From Cyanodermella asteris (lineage: Eukaryota > Ascomycota > Lecanoromycetes > Ostropales > Stictidaceae), in NCBI GenBank assembly GCA_900618795.1, contig UYJD01000006.1:1534220-1598219 (forward strand): a stretch of 64,000 nt of DNA, in the 5' to 3' direction. A program made the position numbers and the translations under genes. The notes under the pieces were generated by a model, which was not told the origin of the DNA, did not search any database, and saw only the letters and a program-made list of their open reading frames with translations. The first letter of the stretch is position 1. Each line of letters begins with the position of its first letter. Shown here in pieces: positions 1 through 12,566 of this stretch.

Positions 1-1622
1 TTGCGCTCTTCCTAGGTTTGCGGCTCGCCGGCTTCTTCTTGCCCTTCTCTGCCGGGGTAGCCTCCTCGGTTGCCGAGTCAGATTCCTCTGCGGCCTTCTT
101 GCCTCGTGGCTTCTTGGACTTTTCGGGGCTTTCGGCCTTCTTGGGTGTCGACTTTGCGGGGGTGGCCTTGGAGGTCTTTGCCTTCTTGGCCTTTGGTGGA
201 GGAGCCTCCTCTTCGCTCTCGTCTTCGTCCTCGTCATCATCGTCGCCCTCGGCGTCCTCATCGGCGGGCTCAGCCTTGGCTTCGTCCACATCGTCGTCGT
301 CAGAGGCTTCTTCGAGGACGGCAGCTGCGGCAGAAGCAGGGACATTCTCGCCAGCAGCGACAGCAGTCTCGATGACCTTACGGCCCTTGCGACCCTTGAT
401 CAATGTGCCCGTACGGAGGTGTTCATCGTACAAAGCTTGAGCTAGGGAGCATTAACATCACGCGCGTTTGCAGTGCACAGAACGAGGACTTACCTTCATC
501 AGGGGTGATCTGCGGGATGGGGTTGCCAGCATCGTACTCCTCCTTTTGCTTGTAGTATCTGGCCAGGTCGACGTTGTACATGTACTCGTAGCGTCTCTTC
601 TCGGCCTCGGAGATGTTGGCCCACCTCTTCTCGCTCTCCTCGGACACCTGCTGAGCAGTCCACTTAGGATTCGACTCCTTGATCTTGGGCTTATTCGATT
701 GCATAAAGAGGAAGTAGCTGCACAGAGTCAGTCATAGTTCGAGGATGTGACCTGGTGAACATACCTCGTCAAGGCACGCTTGGGAGCCTTCGGGTCGTGA
801 GGCTTTCTCTTGCGCTTCTGGCCAGGAGCTGTTCCTCCGGCTGCGGCGTTAACCGCACCCATGTTGAGACCCGGAATCTGGGTGACATCGCCGAAGCTGG
901 ACGAACCGCCGGCGAAGAGAAAGTTGGGGTCGATTCTTGCAGGGTGGTCTTCTGGCAAGAGCGTGTTGAAGTGGTTCAAGTAGGCGACACGAAGCTCGCG
1001 GACGCCGGTCTCGAGGTTGAGGAGGCCACTGACAAACTGTCGCGACGTTAGCCAATGGTCAGTCGCCCAATGCTGGTGCTCCGGCTGCTGTAGATATGGC
1101 CGCTGGGAATTCGGCGCGTTGGCTGGTGGAGTCCGAGGCGCGCCGTTGGTGGTGTCGGCGGCCATGGCGCGTACTTCCAGCTCGCACTGTCTAGCTATCT
1201 CGACGAGGGATCTGAGCGTTGAGGCGCGATTCATCAGGACACAACATTGGTCAGAGGTCTTCCATAGCTTCGGGCAGCCGTGAATGTAATGCTCTGTGCG
1301 AGGTCGCAGACTGATACGAGCCAGTCACTCAGCCAAGATGCGAAGTTCGCACTGCGCAAAGTGACTCGTTGACATGAATGCAGATACGGCAGCTGCGAGG
1401 CGCGTGAAGCTATCACGGCGAGGCACGATGGACGTGTAGCGGCATGCTGGAGACGTTGCGCGCGCATTGCAATCGCAAGATGGATAGAAGATAACGTACT
1501 CTGTCGCGAGTCCAGATGATGTCGTCCAGCTTGACGGTCAAGAGGGTTGGCGGTTTCGCATCGTTTGCGTTGGCAGAGGGAGGCTGCGGGTCGGGCTGTT
1601 GGGGGGCAGCTTTCTTAGCCAT
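1..1622 (-). CDS. HMG-box chromatin protein (3' end outside window)
   Basis: Likely a DNA-bending chromatin protein acting in the nucleus. My model has four exons: 1622-1500, 1036-765, 717-494 and 441-1, running off the window edge. The splice junctions restore the frame: the HMG box begins with DPKAPKRALT and continues across intron 2 (47 nt) as SYFLFMQSNKPKIKE, then WANISEAEKRRYEYMY. Before the box lies a helix (FVSGLLNLETGVRELRVAYL) typical of fungal two-part HMG proteins. After it come a long acidic run of Asp/Glu and then Lys-, Ala- and Pro-rich repeats (KSTPKKA, KKPRGKK) like an H1-type tail. Intron 1 (463 nt) is unusually long; it has a clear CTAAC branch and CAG acceptor at 1037, but open coding-like sequence at about 1040-1260 could be an extra exon. 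It could be an Hmo1- or HmbC-like protein; the family is sure, the ortholog is not. Confidence 0.8.
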
Positions 1623-3928
1623 GGCGGCGGCTGAGGCAAGTCAACGGTAGTGATGCTGCTGGATGTGCAGCGATGGCCGGGTTGGGAGGTGGAGAGGAGG
1701 AAACAGTGGAAGAAACAGGGGGGGCTCAGCGGGCAGTAATGTAGCGGCCAGCACAGCGCGGAAGTGCGAACTGAAGGCAAGATTTTCGAGTGCGTGCTAG
1801 CGTCGTGCGTGCTCCCAAACTCGCTCGCTGACTCGCTGGCGTCCGGGGGTTTGGGGGAGCCGCCCAGCAAACCCGGGCTGCTATTCCTGTGCCAGCGTGC
1901 GCCGAACCGCTCGCGACGCGTCGACATCAAAACAACAATCACTTCACCAAAGTTCGCCCACAGGTCGATGATTGTCGTCGCGCAGAACACTTTACAAATT
2001 GAAAAACTACGAGTCCGGGATGGTATGCGCTCAGCAGCTTCTTTCTCGACAACAGTTCCCAAAATAACGCGCCGTCGCGATAACGTGCGCTCGCACATGG
2101 GCGGATGTCTGTAGGCTTGGTGCGGCCCAAGACGGCAGGACAGTCAACTGGGTTGGGCGTGCTTGATTGCATTGGGTGCTGTTATGGCAGCTGCTTGGGC
2201 AGGTACTCGAGCAGGTACTTGAAGCCGCTGTGCAACGGCCGTGACAGGCACAACTCCAGCAGTGTCTTTCACCTGCTTTGCCACCCGACCAACTAACCGC
2301 CTGCTGTCCATCTCCGCATGCCAAATGACCATGAGGCTGCTCTTCGTAAACACCAACCACGATCATGATATCTGCAATCTTATCTCTACCCAACACATCA
2401 GCAATGCGCTCGAACCGTCTGAGCAGCCTCGTACAATTCAGCACGGGCAGCAGACAGCGACCTGCAGCATGCAAATCGGAACAAGTTAGCTGCAGCACTG
2501 GCCTGATGGTCGACCGCCCCTCCCCACCCCCGAATCCCAGCCTCGAGTCCCCAAACAACCCAATCAGACCGCCTAAACCCTCCCAAAGAGGCACACGCAT
2601 TCTCGGGATATGCGCTGTGCTGTGCTGTGCTTCCCCTCTTTTCGAAACTGCTGCACATCTCTCCCCCCCCCCAGCCGCTCAGCTGATGTTGCTCCCACGG
2701 CCTCTCTGCCCCCCCAATTCTCCCTGCTGAAACCTTTTCCCCCAATTCTTTTTTGCTCCTGACCTCTCACCTCCCTTTCTCGATTCTCTCCGGGAGCCTC
2801 CCGCCTGAGCATCCCATATGCCGTGTCCCCTCTGCGTCGCCCACCGAGCTGGCCCCCAGACAGCCTCGTCACCCCCATCGGACACACCGGGACACTCCAC
2901 GACTGCTTACCGTTTGATCTCCTGCTTTCCGATCTGAAGTTCCGGCCTGCCCCATTGCCGCTAAACAATACCTTGGCGTCCCCTAACGTGATAGCACCCT
3001 CCCTTCCAAGCTCCCAAACATCCTTCCCGTCGACGAGTTGGCGTCGACCTGCAACTGACCCTCCGCCTGCCCGTCACAACTGGTAACTCGGGCTCAAGAC
3101 CACCCCTTCCTGGTCGGATCGCCATCTCGGCCGCTATGCACGGTGATCTGCTTGCGTTAGCGACTCCCCAATCGTTCCTCCCGTGCCCCACCCGGAACCT
3201 CCTGGAGTACAAGGCTCCTGTCAACCAACTGCCCACCGAACCTCATCACTATGTGGTCTCGGTGGGTACTGATCAAGGGCAACTACTAGATCATGCCCGC
3301 TGACAGTCCATGCCTCACGGATTGAAGTTGTATCACTACATATCTAGCTTGATATCCAACTGAGCATGTACACAGGTGGCCAGCCAGGTACAAAGGAATA
3401 ATCTGATTGAAGGTTCGAGGTAGTCCTCTGATATGTATTTTGCTGGATTGAAACCCAGCCATGCGCATCATCGCGACCTCCTTTAATTTCACAGCCGGGC
3501 ACAGGCTACTACAGCTTGCGTGATAAGTGCTTGAAACATGTGAGTACGTTGTAGGTATCTAGCAAGAACCTGCAGGACGTTCTACCAACGCATGACTACA
3601 CCACAAGCTGAGCACATCGGAATCGAAAGCCTCCATCACTTTTCATATCATCCACTCTTTCTCCAGCACTCGGAGTGGTTCGACATGTGAACCAATATTA
3701 TGCCGGGTAATGTTCAAATCATGAATGCCATTCGTCTCCAGGCAAGCTCAACCGACGCCTTGCTAAAATAGTAAAACAGAGCGAATGCTTAAGCAAAGCT
3801 CATACGTTGTGCCCATCTTCTCCCAGCAACGCCTTGCGATCAAAGTTCCAAGATGGCAAAATCAGTTTGCGGCCCAAGTATGCTCGCACAATCCGGGTCT
3901 GCACATCAAACTCGTCCGTGTACCATCT
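1623..3928. other. Intergenic: HMG-gene promoter and a CT-rich leader without a clear gene
   Basis: The part next to 1622 must hold the promoter of the HMG gene. Positions 2500-3110 are strongly pyrimidine-rich on the + strand, with C runs near 2665 and 2710, as in fungal core promoters and leaders. They lead to an ATG at 3136 with a 54-codon open frame ending at 3300. No conserved domain is recognisable, and no second exon could be tied to it before the RAD50 stop. The rest (3300-3928) shows nothing beyond the RAD50 3' flank. Confidence 0.4.
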
Positions 3929-6900
3929 TTATCCCATGGCCAGACTGACACTCTGTTTCTCGATCTTGCTCACCTGCTTATGGTTCCTGCTCACACGATA
4001 GTATTCCTCGCAAAAATCGGAGCACCGCATGTTCGACAGGAACTCTTCGTCGTGCGTAATCACAATCAGCTGGAAGTTGCGCTGCTTGCGCCGCACCTCG
4101 ATGATATCGTGCAGACTCTCCGCCAGACTGCGGATATTGTCGCGGTCGAGATTGGTCGTCGGCTCGTCCAGCGCAATCATGCCGCAGTGCACCCCGAAAC
4201 ACTCGGCCAGAGCGAGGCGGATGATGATGGAGGCGAGGACGCGTTGACCCGCCGAGCAGCGGCCTCTCATATCCATTTCGGCGCCCTGCTTGACCATCAC
4301 GACGCGGTAGTTGTAGCTTCGGTTTCCGCGAGCCGTCTCGTTGTCGCTGCGGATCAGGATCGAGTCGACGTCCGTGCCTTGGTACGTGCCCTTCCACAGC
4401 TCATCGACAATCTGGTTAATCTCCTCCATCTTCAGGGAGTGGAACTTCATAATGGCCTTGTCGAGGGCACCTCCGTAGCGTCCGAGATCCTCGACGGCGG
4501 CTTTGGTCGTCTCGACTTGGATATGCGCTTTCTTGTACTTCTTGGCTGCGTCTATGTAGTCGGTCTCCCACTCGGCTATCATCCGTCCCAGCTCGTCGTC
4601 CTTGGCTTTGATGGTTCCCCTTTTGCTGACGTTCTCCATGCTGTAGTTGTCGTGGTAGCGACGCCAGCGCTCGTATTCTTTACGATACTGCGCTTGATCG
4701 GCTTCGACGTCTAGCTGCTCGAGTTCGCGGAGCTCGCCGTCGTTTTGGTGGAGCTCGCGCTGAGCCTCGCGGTACCGCAAGTTATCGTTGATGATCCGCC
4801 TGATCCTGTCTGCGTTGGATAATTCGGTCTGAATCCGGCTAATCTCAGCTGTGACATCGCGGAGTTCGGATTCGAGGGAGCCGATGGCGCTGTCGAGGGC
4901 TTGGATTTCACGTTCGCACTGAGCCAGCTTGATCGGTCCACCTTGCTCGATATAGAAGCGAATCTCTCGGTCGGCGTTCGTCAGGAGATTCAGCTCGTTC
5001 ATGATGCTGTTGGCTTCCTTTTGGAGCTCTCCTTCCCGGTTCTGTCCTTGACGGCGTATGTCGTTGAGACGGGTGTTCTCCTCGCGGAGACGCGGCTCGA
5101 TGTGCTGGAGTTCTTCGTCGTGTTTCTCCATGGCGGCGCGACGCTGTTGGCTGGACTGCTTCAGTTCCTCGATTTGACTCAGCTTCGTCGTCTTTCTCTC
5201 TAGATCCGCATTTGCGGTGATTAGCTGGCTCTTTGCGTTGCTGAGGTTCAGCTCGAGGGATGCAATTTGGTCTCGGCTGCGCTTCTCGTCAGATTGCAAC
5301 TTTGTCTGCCCAGCTCTGGCCTCGCGCATTTCCCGATTCAAGGCATCGATATCATCCTTGATGTCAGTCAAAGCACGGAGCTTGTTGTCATGTGACTGGT
5401 TCCGGACGAGCTCGTCAACTTGACGCTGAAGGTTGTTCAGCTCGTGCTGCGAACGAATAATCGTGGCGGCAGTCTTGGAGTTTGCGTCGGCGGCCAGTTT
5501 NNNNNNNNNNNNNNNNNNNNNNNNNNNNNNNNNNNNNNNNNGGCATCGAGATCTTCAACCTTCCTCAGGAGCTCCTTGCGTTGTTGCTCAAGCTGAACAG
5601 AATCTGCCTCCATCGCGGGCATCTCTTCGGACTTGAGCTTGACCCACATGTCGTAGCTTCCACGCGCTCCCTGCGATTTCTTGAGACGCTCCTCGTGCTC
5701 GCCCAGCTGCTGCTTCAATTCTTCGAGTTTCGCGGTAGTAGCTTGTCGGGTCATCTTCTGCACGAACTGTTCCACCTCTCGCTTTTGATCGAACTTGCGT
5801 GAGCAGACTCTGCAGCATGAGGTGTCGTTAGCTGTCTGGATAATGTCTGCATACCATTTCTTAAGAACAGCAAATCTTTCGACGTCGTTTGCAAGGATAT
5901 CTCGATTCTCTTGATCTTCCTTCAAAACTTCGAAATACTCTTCGGGCTCGGTCTCTATGGCAGCAGCAATCACCTTGGCGCAGCTATTGATCTCTTCGGT
6001 CTTCTTGCTGATCTGGCCTTTGACGGTTGTGCGTTGGAATTCAACTTGAGAGAGGCTGCGATTGGCGTCATCACGATCCTTCTGCGCTGTGGTGAGAGCG
6101 CGGCTTGCCGAACCTACAGCCTCGGAAATATCATCCTCAAGCGTGGCGACATCGACTTCATGGCCGATCAGGTCCTTGAGCTTTGCCCCATACGTGTCGA
6201 GTAGTGTTTTGAGACTTGTCTGCCGGTCCTTCGTCTCCTTCCGCAGATGATCGAGGCGAGCCAAGCTTGATGATTGATTCGTGCTCTCAATCAGCTCTCG
6301 GTTGAGTGCCTCCGCTTTCTCCTCACTTGCCCTGAGCGTGGTTGATGTAGCTTGGATACGTTTGTCCCAATCAGCGCCAGCGGAGTCCTCACGAGCCTCG
6401 GCAAGCTTGTTCTGCAGCTCATTGATGTTGCCCTCAATCACAGCCTTCTGGCCTTCATCCGAGACAATCTTATCCAGGTCGGATTGAAGCCCTGCAATCT
6501 TGCGATCATTCTCGGACACCTGGCCCTTGGCGTAGTTCTTTGCTTGCTGTGCTTCGGTCCGCTTCTCAAGAAGGTCATCGAGGATCTCCTGCACCTTCTT
6601 CGCCTCCGCAGCGTTCTCACGTCTCATTTTCTCGGCTTTGGCGGTCTGATCTTTGCTCAAACGGGCGATGCGGTCCATGAAATCAACGATATGCTCGTCG
6701 TCGAGGTCTGTATCGAAACCGCGGATATTGTACGCGCGGGCCGCACCACGAATCAGCTCCTCTCGGTCTTGTATCTTCTTCTCATGGGCGCGTTTCTGTT
6801 CTTTATAGGTACCAGCTTCTGTTCGCTTATTGTCTCGCTGGCCGCGCTGACGATCAATCTCCTGCTGAACTTCGTTGCTGCGTCGGTGACACCCGTCCTG

Positions 6901-7860
6901 TCGGTTTTGAGCTTGCTCCAGGCGCTCATGGTACGTGCCTAGCTCGGCGTTCAATTGGTCATCTGACTCACTTCTTTCTTCCAGATCCTGACCAAGCTGC
7001 TCGATGCGTTGTTGCAAAAAGTGCTGCTGGCCTCTCAATGTAGTTATGCGTCCAATGGTCTCCTCAAACCTGCCACAGTTTTCAAGTGCAGCTGACGCCT
7101 TGTCCGCAGCTTCTTTGATCTTCACCTCCAGTTCGTCGCTTTCGTCGTGCAAACCATCCAGTTCAAGTTTGAGAGCTCTGCTATTTTTCTCCAGCTTGGC
7201 ACCTCTATCCTTGTCCTGCTTGGCGTTGGTCTCAATGATCTTGAACCTCGAGAGCTCCTCATTCTGATGCTTGCGAAGCTGCTTGATGTTGTCAACAGCC
7301 TTTGTGTACTTCTGGGCCTCAAAAATCTCGTCAAACTTCTTCTTCAGGGAGGCAGGCTCGCTGAGAGGCCATAGACTGTCGTCTTGGTGGCAAAAGATGA
7401 CGTTCTCCAAGATGGCTTTTGAGACGCCCAGATACTGAGGCATGATGAGATCCAGCTCGGCGAGGCGTGTAGTCAGCGATGTCGTCTCGCCATTTCTGCC
7501 TGCCACGAGTAGATTGGAGTCGAGTGTCTTGACGACACGTCTGACCTTTTGCTGTGTTACCTCTTGCCGCCTCGAAGCCACCATGCGGGCTCCTGTGGTT
7601 GCTTGGAACTGGAGCTTCACCATGGCGGTTGTCGTGCTCTTGCCCAGCAGCGATAAATCATGAATGAATGCACCACCTTGCTTGGTGTTTGGTGGCATCT
7701 CGCCAGTCGTAGCATATTTGAGACATTCAATGATTGTGGTTTTGCCAGACCCATTTTGTCCGACGATGAGCGTGAGAGGTGAGAAGAACTTGATAGTAGC
7801 GGGTTTGTCGGGGTCGAACGAGCGAATGCCTTGAATAAGGAGCTTGTCCAGGTAAGACAT
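3929..7860 (-). CDS. rad50: RAD50 double-strand break repair ATPase (interrupted by an assembly gap)
   Basis: Structural ATPase of the MRE11-RAD50-NBS1 complex, which tethers and processes DNA ends and signals through Tel1/ATM. It starts MSYLDKLLIQGIRSFDP. Walker A (GQNGSGKT) is at residues 34-41, followed by a long coiled coil with the zinc hook CRVC at about 683-686. After a second coiled coil come the ABC signature SAGQRVLASIIIRLALAE and Walker B with D-loop (MIALDEPTTNLDRDN). No intron is needed. A run of 41 N at 5501-5541 lies in the returning coiled coil. The reading frame does not match across it, so 41 is not the true missing length, or an intron is hidden there. Both sides read as good coiled coil up to the gap, so I treat it as an assembly hole and not a broken gene. 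Confidence 0.97.
5501..5541. other. Assembly gap (41 N)
   Basis: Forty-one unresolved bases inside RAD50. The frames upstream and downstream differ, so the true missing length is not a plain 41 nt of coding sequence. Confidence 1.
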
Positions 7861-9249
7861 GATGGCGGTATCTCAGGAAATAGACAGCTACCAGGTGTCG
7901 GTAGGAGGGGACAGAGAGAATGCGCGGAGAGACGGGGCGGAAGTTATATACCCAGAAGAGCAGACCAGCAGCTCGTGAACTGGGACGTATCTCGGGCCCC
8001 CTGCGATGTGCTACGAGTTACTCATTACATTGATTGAATTCACCGCGTGAACTTCGCCATCCGTGCTCGGGTGACACGCCTGAGAGCGGCAGGCTGCAGT
8101 GCGGACCTGCTTTCCGAGAGCGCGTTTCATCTGAGCTTTTGTGACGTCTAGCGCCATGCTCTGACAAAGAGAGCGACCAATCCTGGCTATATGGCCACAT
8201 GCGCTTGTTGCAGTAGCCACCGGTGATCCACTGCATTTCAGCGCGACGTATTCAAGCTTACTGGCAATGCTGTGAATGCTATTGCACGAGTCAGTTTAAG
8301 GGAATGGACAACCAGTCAACGCGTATCATGATAATATTCAATGGCTTAAATTCGAAACATTCCCAAGTACTAGTCGACTTCAGCAACTGTCGCTGTCAAT
8401 GCGTGACTGCCAAATCATTTGAGATACGGTTTTGCCTCCACCGATTACCAGATTATCGCGGCGTCCTCGTGTAGCATTTGGCGTTCTGCACTAACTTCGT
8501 AAACTGACTGAGACCGAGCCAGTCGTTTGATCAATAACTAGCCTGCAAGACACTACGACCGTTTGTCATTAGTCGCCATTACTGTCTGACTTGTGGAAGA
8601 AGTGATGAGCTTTACCCTAGATGGCCGGCTTGCCGAGGATGCGACTGACTACTAAACATTCGGGCAGAGCTTTCATCTGAGTTGAGGGGTCGTTCTAGCG
8701 TTAGGGTAGGTGTGTCCACTCAAAGAAGTGTCTGAGCGTCGGTTGTCAATAAAACGAAACGTTGGGCATGAACTGGCAAATCGGATAGTCGATAGTCATG
8801 CATTGGCCACACAAGCGTAGAGACCTTTTTTAGCAATGGCCAGCAAGGATTGATGCGTAGAAAACCGATGTCCATGACTAAGTAGGCACTAACAAATCGA
8901 TGAATCATCGATTTAGGAAGAGCTAACCCACAATATACACCTACCGAGGTCATTTTGGATCGCACGGCTGTCAAAATAAGCATCTCAATCTCCATCACAT
9001 CAAGTGACTGTCGTGTCCGAAGATCTGTGTAGAGAATCGCGGTTTTGTGGTGGCAAAGAGCGCTGGCATGTTCGGATAAGGTGGCCAACGCGGCACAATT
9101 GGGTTGAAATTCAAAAGCCGGGGCCGCTGGAGAGGCGGAGAACGGACTGCCATTGGTTCGCCACAGACCACCGGCTGGTCCAAATGGCACGCAGTCGAAC
9201 AGAGCCTCCTCCGCCAGAGTTTGCATCTTCATGTAGCCCGTCAGCTGCC
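7861..9249. promoter_or_regulatory. Divergent upstream region of rad50 and wc-2
   Basis: 1.39 kb between two divergent start codons, so it must hold both promoters. No coding frame here has domain content; a 208-codon minus-strand frame at 8720-9346 overlaps wc-2 exon 1 and looks random. I could not place individual binding sites with confidence. Confidence 0.6.
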
Positions 9250-10988
9250 ATGGAGTCGTACGATGGCCTGGATGGCCAAGGACTGAATGGCATGCCGCCG
9301 CAGTACCACATGGAGGTAGGTGCTTCCCCCCGATCCCGACCGCCATAGTCGACGGGGAAATCCTCCGCTGGATCGCCTGCAGCTTAGCACAGTAGCAACT
9401 AGCAAGCCTGGCAAACCCTCCAAGCGCGTGGCTGGAGACCTCCTATTCGCCGATGACATCGGGGCACTGACCCGGATCGCAGATGCCACAGGGCGTGCCC
9501 CATGCAGCTGCCGATTCCACCATGGGCGACTTGCTCTCCGCCGTCGGTCAAGCTGGCGATGCCAGTCTTGTCGGCCTCGGACACGACGTGAGCTTGCCCA
9601 TGAGTACCACCGACATGGACCTCAGCGGTCCCATGTCCGGCTTCGACATGAGCATGTCGCCGCAGAACTCGAATGCCGCACAGCAGCAGCGTCAGCTTCA
9701 GCAGGTTTCACAGCAGGCTGACCAGGAGCAACCGTTTCAAGCGCAGCAGCAGGGCATGGGCGACGAGACCGATGCAGCCGTACCGGGTTCGCAGATCAAT
9801 AGCAATATAGCATGGGGGATCGGTGCTGGTCCTCTACCGGCGGGCTTCGGAGCACTACCAGGGCAGAACGGAGGGAGTACATTGACCGAGTTTACAAAGC
9901 GGCGGAACTGGGCGCAGCGGACCATCGAAGAGATCAAAGACTTTCTACATATACTGGATGCCAACGGCCGCTTTATATACGCCTCGGCATCTGCAAAGCC
10001 GTTGACCGGCTACGAACCTAGTGAGCTCCAGGGCAAGATGTTCAGGGAGTACCTGCATCCTGATGACTATGCCCTATGGATGCGCGAGTTCAACGAGTCG
10101 ATAGCGTCGGGGAACCCTCTGCGCTTCTTCTTTCGCTTCCAGAAAGCGGATCACACCTATGCTATATTCGAATGCTTTGGCCATCCACATTTGTCGGGCG
10201 GTGGACAAGCCTTTGGCCCGAACAACCCCGCCGGGCTATGTTCTGGCTTCTTCATGATGGCCCGACCCTACCCAAGCAAGAACGCCACACTCCTCGACTC
10301 TCTGCTCGAACACAAGATTGAAAATGAACGGCTTACCAAGCGAATCGCGGACCTACGGAAAGAAGAGCAGGAAGATTTGGAACAACAGAGCCATCAGTGG
10401 GAGAAGAGCAAGCATCAAGGCCGACCGAGCATGTCGGAAGCGAGGTCAGACGAGACCTTGCAGACGACGAACTCTGGCCATTCGACAGATTACAACCTCA
10501 TGCCTCCTCCGTCTAAGCCTGCAATGAGCAATCTGCAGCTTACACAACAGAACCTCGACGAGGCAAATGCATCCTCGAAACCGGACAGTATCAACGACAA
10601 GATGGCGCGGTACGAGGGTGCAACACACATCGAGACTATTGAGATGCTTACTGGTCTTCGCTACCGTGATGGCGAGAGATCCAAGGGTATTTCCACAGGT
10701 GATATGTCCCCATCTCTGATCCGTGGCGACGCTGGTATTGTGATGCCGGTGGATAGAGATGGCAGGAGTGGCGATAAGAAGAAAAAGCTCAAGCTCGCAG
10801 ACGAATACGTCTGTACGGACTGTGGAACGCTGGACAGTCCAGAGTGGAGGAAAGGCCCGAGCGGACCAAAGACACTGTGTAACGCATGCGGTCTAAGATG
10901 GGCCAAAAAGGAAAAGAAGCGGTCAGGTCCTAGTCAAGGAACCCCTCAAGCAAGCTTGAGCAAAGAGAACAGTCAAGGCAGCGGATAA
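9250..10988 (+). CDS. wc-2: White collar 2 (PAS-GATA blue-light and clock transcription factor)
   Basis: Partner of the photoreceptor WC-1 in the white-collar complex, which binds light-responsive promoters and drives light and clock genes in the nucleus. Exon 1 (9250-9315) encodes 22 residues ([15 protein letters not shown]...). A 167-nt phase-0 intron (9316-9482, GTAGGT...CGCAG) follows, then exon 2 (9483-10988), giving 523 aa. A PAS domain lies at about residues 165-285 ([18 protein letters not shown], then [12 protein letters not shown]). A short charged coiled coil follows, and a C-terminal GATA-type finger, CX2C-X18-CX2C, starts at C466 ([16 protein letters not shown]...[12 protein letters not shown]). 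The N-terminal third is Gln/Met-rich. Exon 2 also opens with ATG, so internal initiation is possible, but the short first exon is the better start because its splice sites are clean. Confidence 0.95.
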
Positions 10989-11485
10989 AGCCGATGGTTC
11001 TTGGTTCTGAATGAGCAATAAGTATTAGCTGCAGATCGAGTTGCAAAGTCTCTCGGGCCGAGCAGTATGTGGCGGGAACATGAACGATGATACTCACAAC
11101 ATGAAGTTAAGAATTACGAGCTTACGGCTGTGACGGAATAGACGATTATAGAATCAGGAATCGGAACAACTTTGATTATCAGACTCATCGTGTGAAGGAC
11201 TCCGGCCTGAAGTCGATGACCGCCTCATATCTTGAATATCGTCAAAGACCGCAGCAGCTCGAATCAGCCTGCCCGATTTGAACCCCACACTTGCGCATCA
11301 TCGAACAATTGAGTTGGCAGTCACGACCGGGTTTCGATGGGGCGGAAGGCACGACCTGCAGCGCACCAGCCGTTGGCGCCGTGACAAACTTCCAGCCTCG
11401 ATCCCTTCCACCATTCCTGATGAGCTGCGTATCTCGCACAGCTCTCTACCGCCTCAAATCTCTATCACGGCACAGGATCGCCGTC
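10989..11485. other. Short intergenic region between wc-2 and sfr1
   Basis: Expected to hold the 3' end of the wc-2 transcript and the promoter of the next gene. The second gene's reading frame stays open upstream to about 11291, but the added residues have no family character. Confidence 0.5.
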
Positions 11486-12375
11486 ATGTCAGAGCCTCCG
11501 CCCAAAAGACAAAGGTTGAATGCTCCATCTACGACCCACAAACCCTTCAAGTCACCCTTCAGAAAGCCTACTGACGGCCCCATCTGTGATTCGAGCCCCG
11601 CGCCCTCGACACCAGACCGGGTCAGTTGGGACACTTCGCCATCGAAATCTACCCTACCTTCCTCTCCTCTGACCGTAGTCACTGACCGGTCTCCACTCAA
11701 GTTTCGCGAACCACCAAATGCAGAGATTATTGCGCTCCAACGCCGACAGACACAGCTCATCAACCAGTCCCGTGTCACCCGCTCGGAGCTCGACACAATG
11801 AAGCAAGCGTTAAAGATTGAAGAAGCAAATCAGTACGTCGAGCTAGACAGACTGATCGGGATCTGGCGCAGCGCATCGCGGAATGCTGCCGAGGAGATCT
11901 TTGTGACTGTCAAGGATAGAGTCAACAAGATGGGTGGCGTTTTCGCCTGGAAAAAGAAGGAGCAAGAGAAGAAGGAACGACTCGAGGAGTGGGCTCGTGA
12001 GGGTGAGAACGGAAGCGATGGGGACGATGAAGATGACGATGACGAAGATGAAGACGAGGAAGAACTTGCCAGTTTGACTTCCGACGAGCGAGCGCGACGA
12101 GACGAAATGCGTGATGCAGCTCGGGATACCAAGGCCGCGGCTCGTGAGGCTCGCCAGGCTGCAAAGCAAGAACTTGCCGACCAACGAGAAGCACACCAAG
12201 CTGAGAAGGTTGTGGAAGAAGTCGCCGAGGACGAGGTTTGTTATCCCGGTTGTCATTATCAACAGTCTCATGCTGACAAGGCTAGGGATTTACTATGGAT
12301 ATGATGCTCAAGGAACTCAAAGTGGATTTAGAGTTGATTGGATTCGATGCGGGTTACCAGAAATGGGTTGATTAA
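11486..12375 (+). CDS. sfr1: Sfr1/Mei5-like Swi5-dependent recombination mediator
   Basis: Likely the large partner of Swi5, stimulating Rad51/Dmc1 strand exchange. Exon 1 is 11486-12235, the intron 12236-12285 (50 nt, GTTTGT donor, GCTGAC branch, CTAG acceptor, phase 0), exon 2 12286-12375; 279 aa. The N terminus is basic and disordered with SP/TP sites (SEPPPKRQRLNAP). A coiled coil begins about residue 75 (NAEIIALQRRQTQLINQ), then the core segment LDRLIGIWRSASRNAAEEIF. An Asp/Glu run and a charged helix follow. The spliced end FTMDMMLKELKVDLELIGFD is the characteristic C-terminal Sfr1 helix and is only in frame after splicing. Start chosen at the first ATG after which the frame looks like protein. 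Family call from motif memory, not from a search. Confidence 0.8.
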
Positions 12376-12566
12376 TATTCCACCTCAAATATTGAGAAGA
12401 CAGAGGGAATAACCCCTCAGATTACATAGCTCATTGCCATCGCGTGTCCAAAAAGCAAAACAAAAATATTCTGCTCCGAACTCCTCATGCAGAAGATCAT
12501 GTAATCCCCGGCCCAACTGTCATTATGAAAAAGGTCATGAATGTCGTGAACATGCTTCTAACGAAG

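Noticed and set aside
3785-4714. 309-codon plus-strand open frame
   Set aside because: It is the antisense shadow of the RAD50 C-terminal domain, which has all its ABC ATPase motifs on the other strand.
8720-9346. 208-codon minus-strand open frame
   Set aside because: No family text, and it overlaps exon 1 of wc-2 in antisense.
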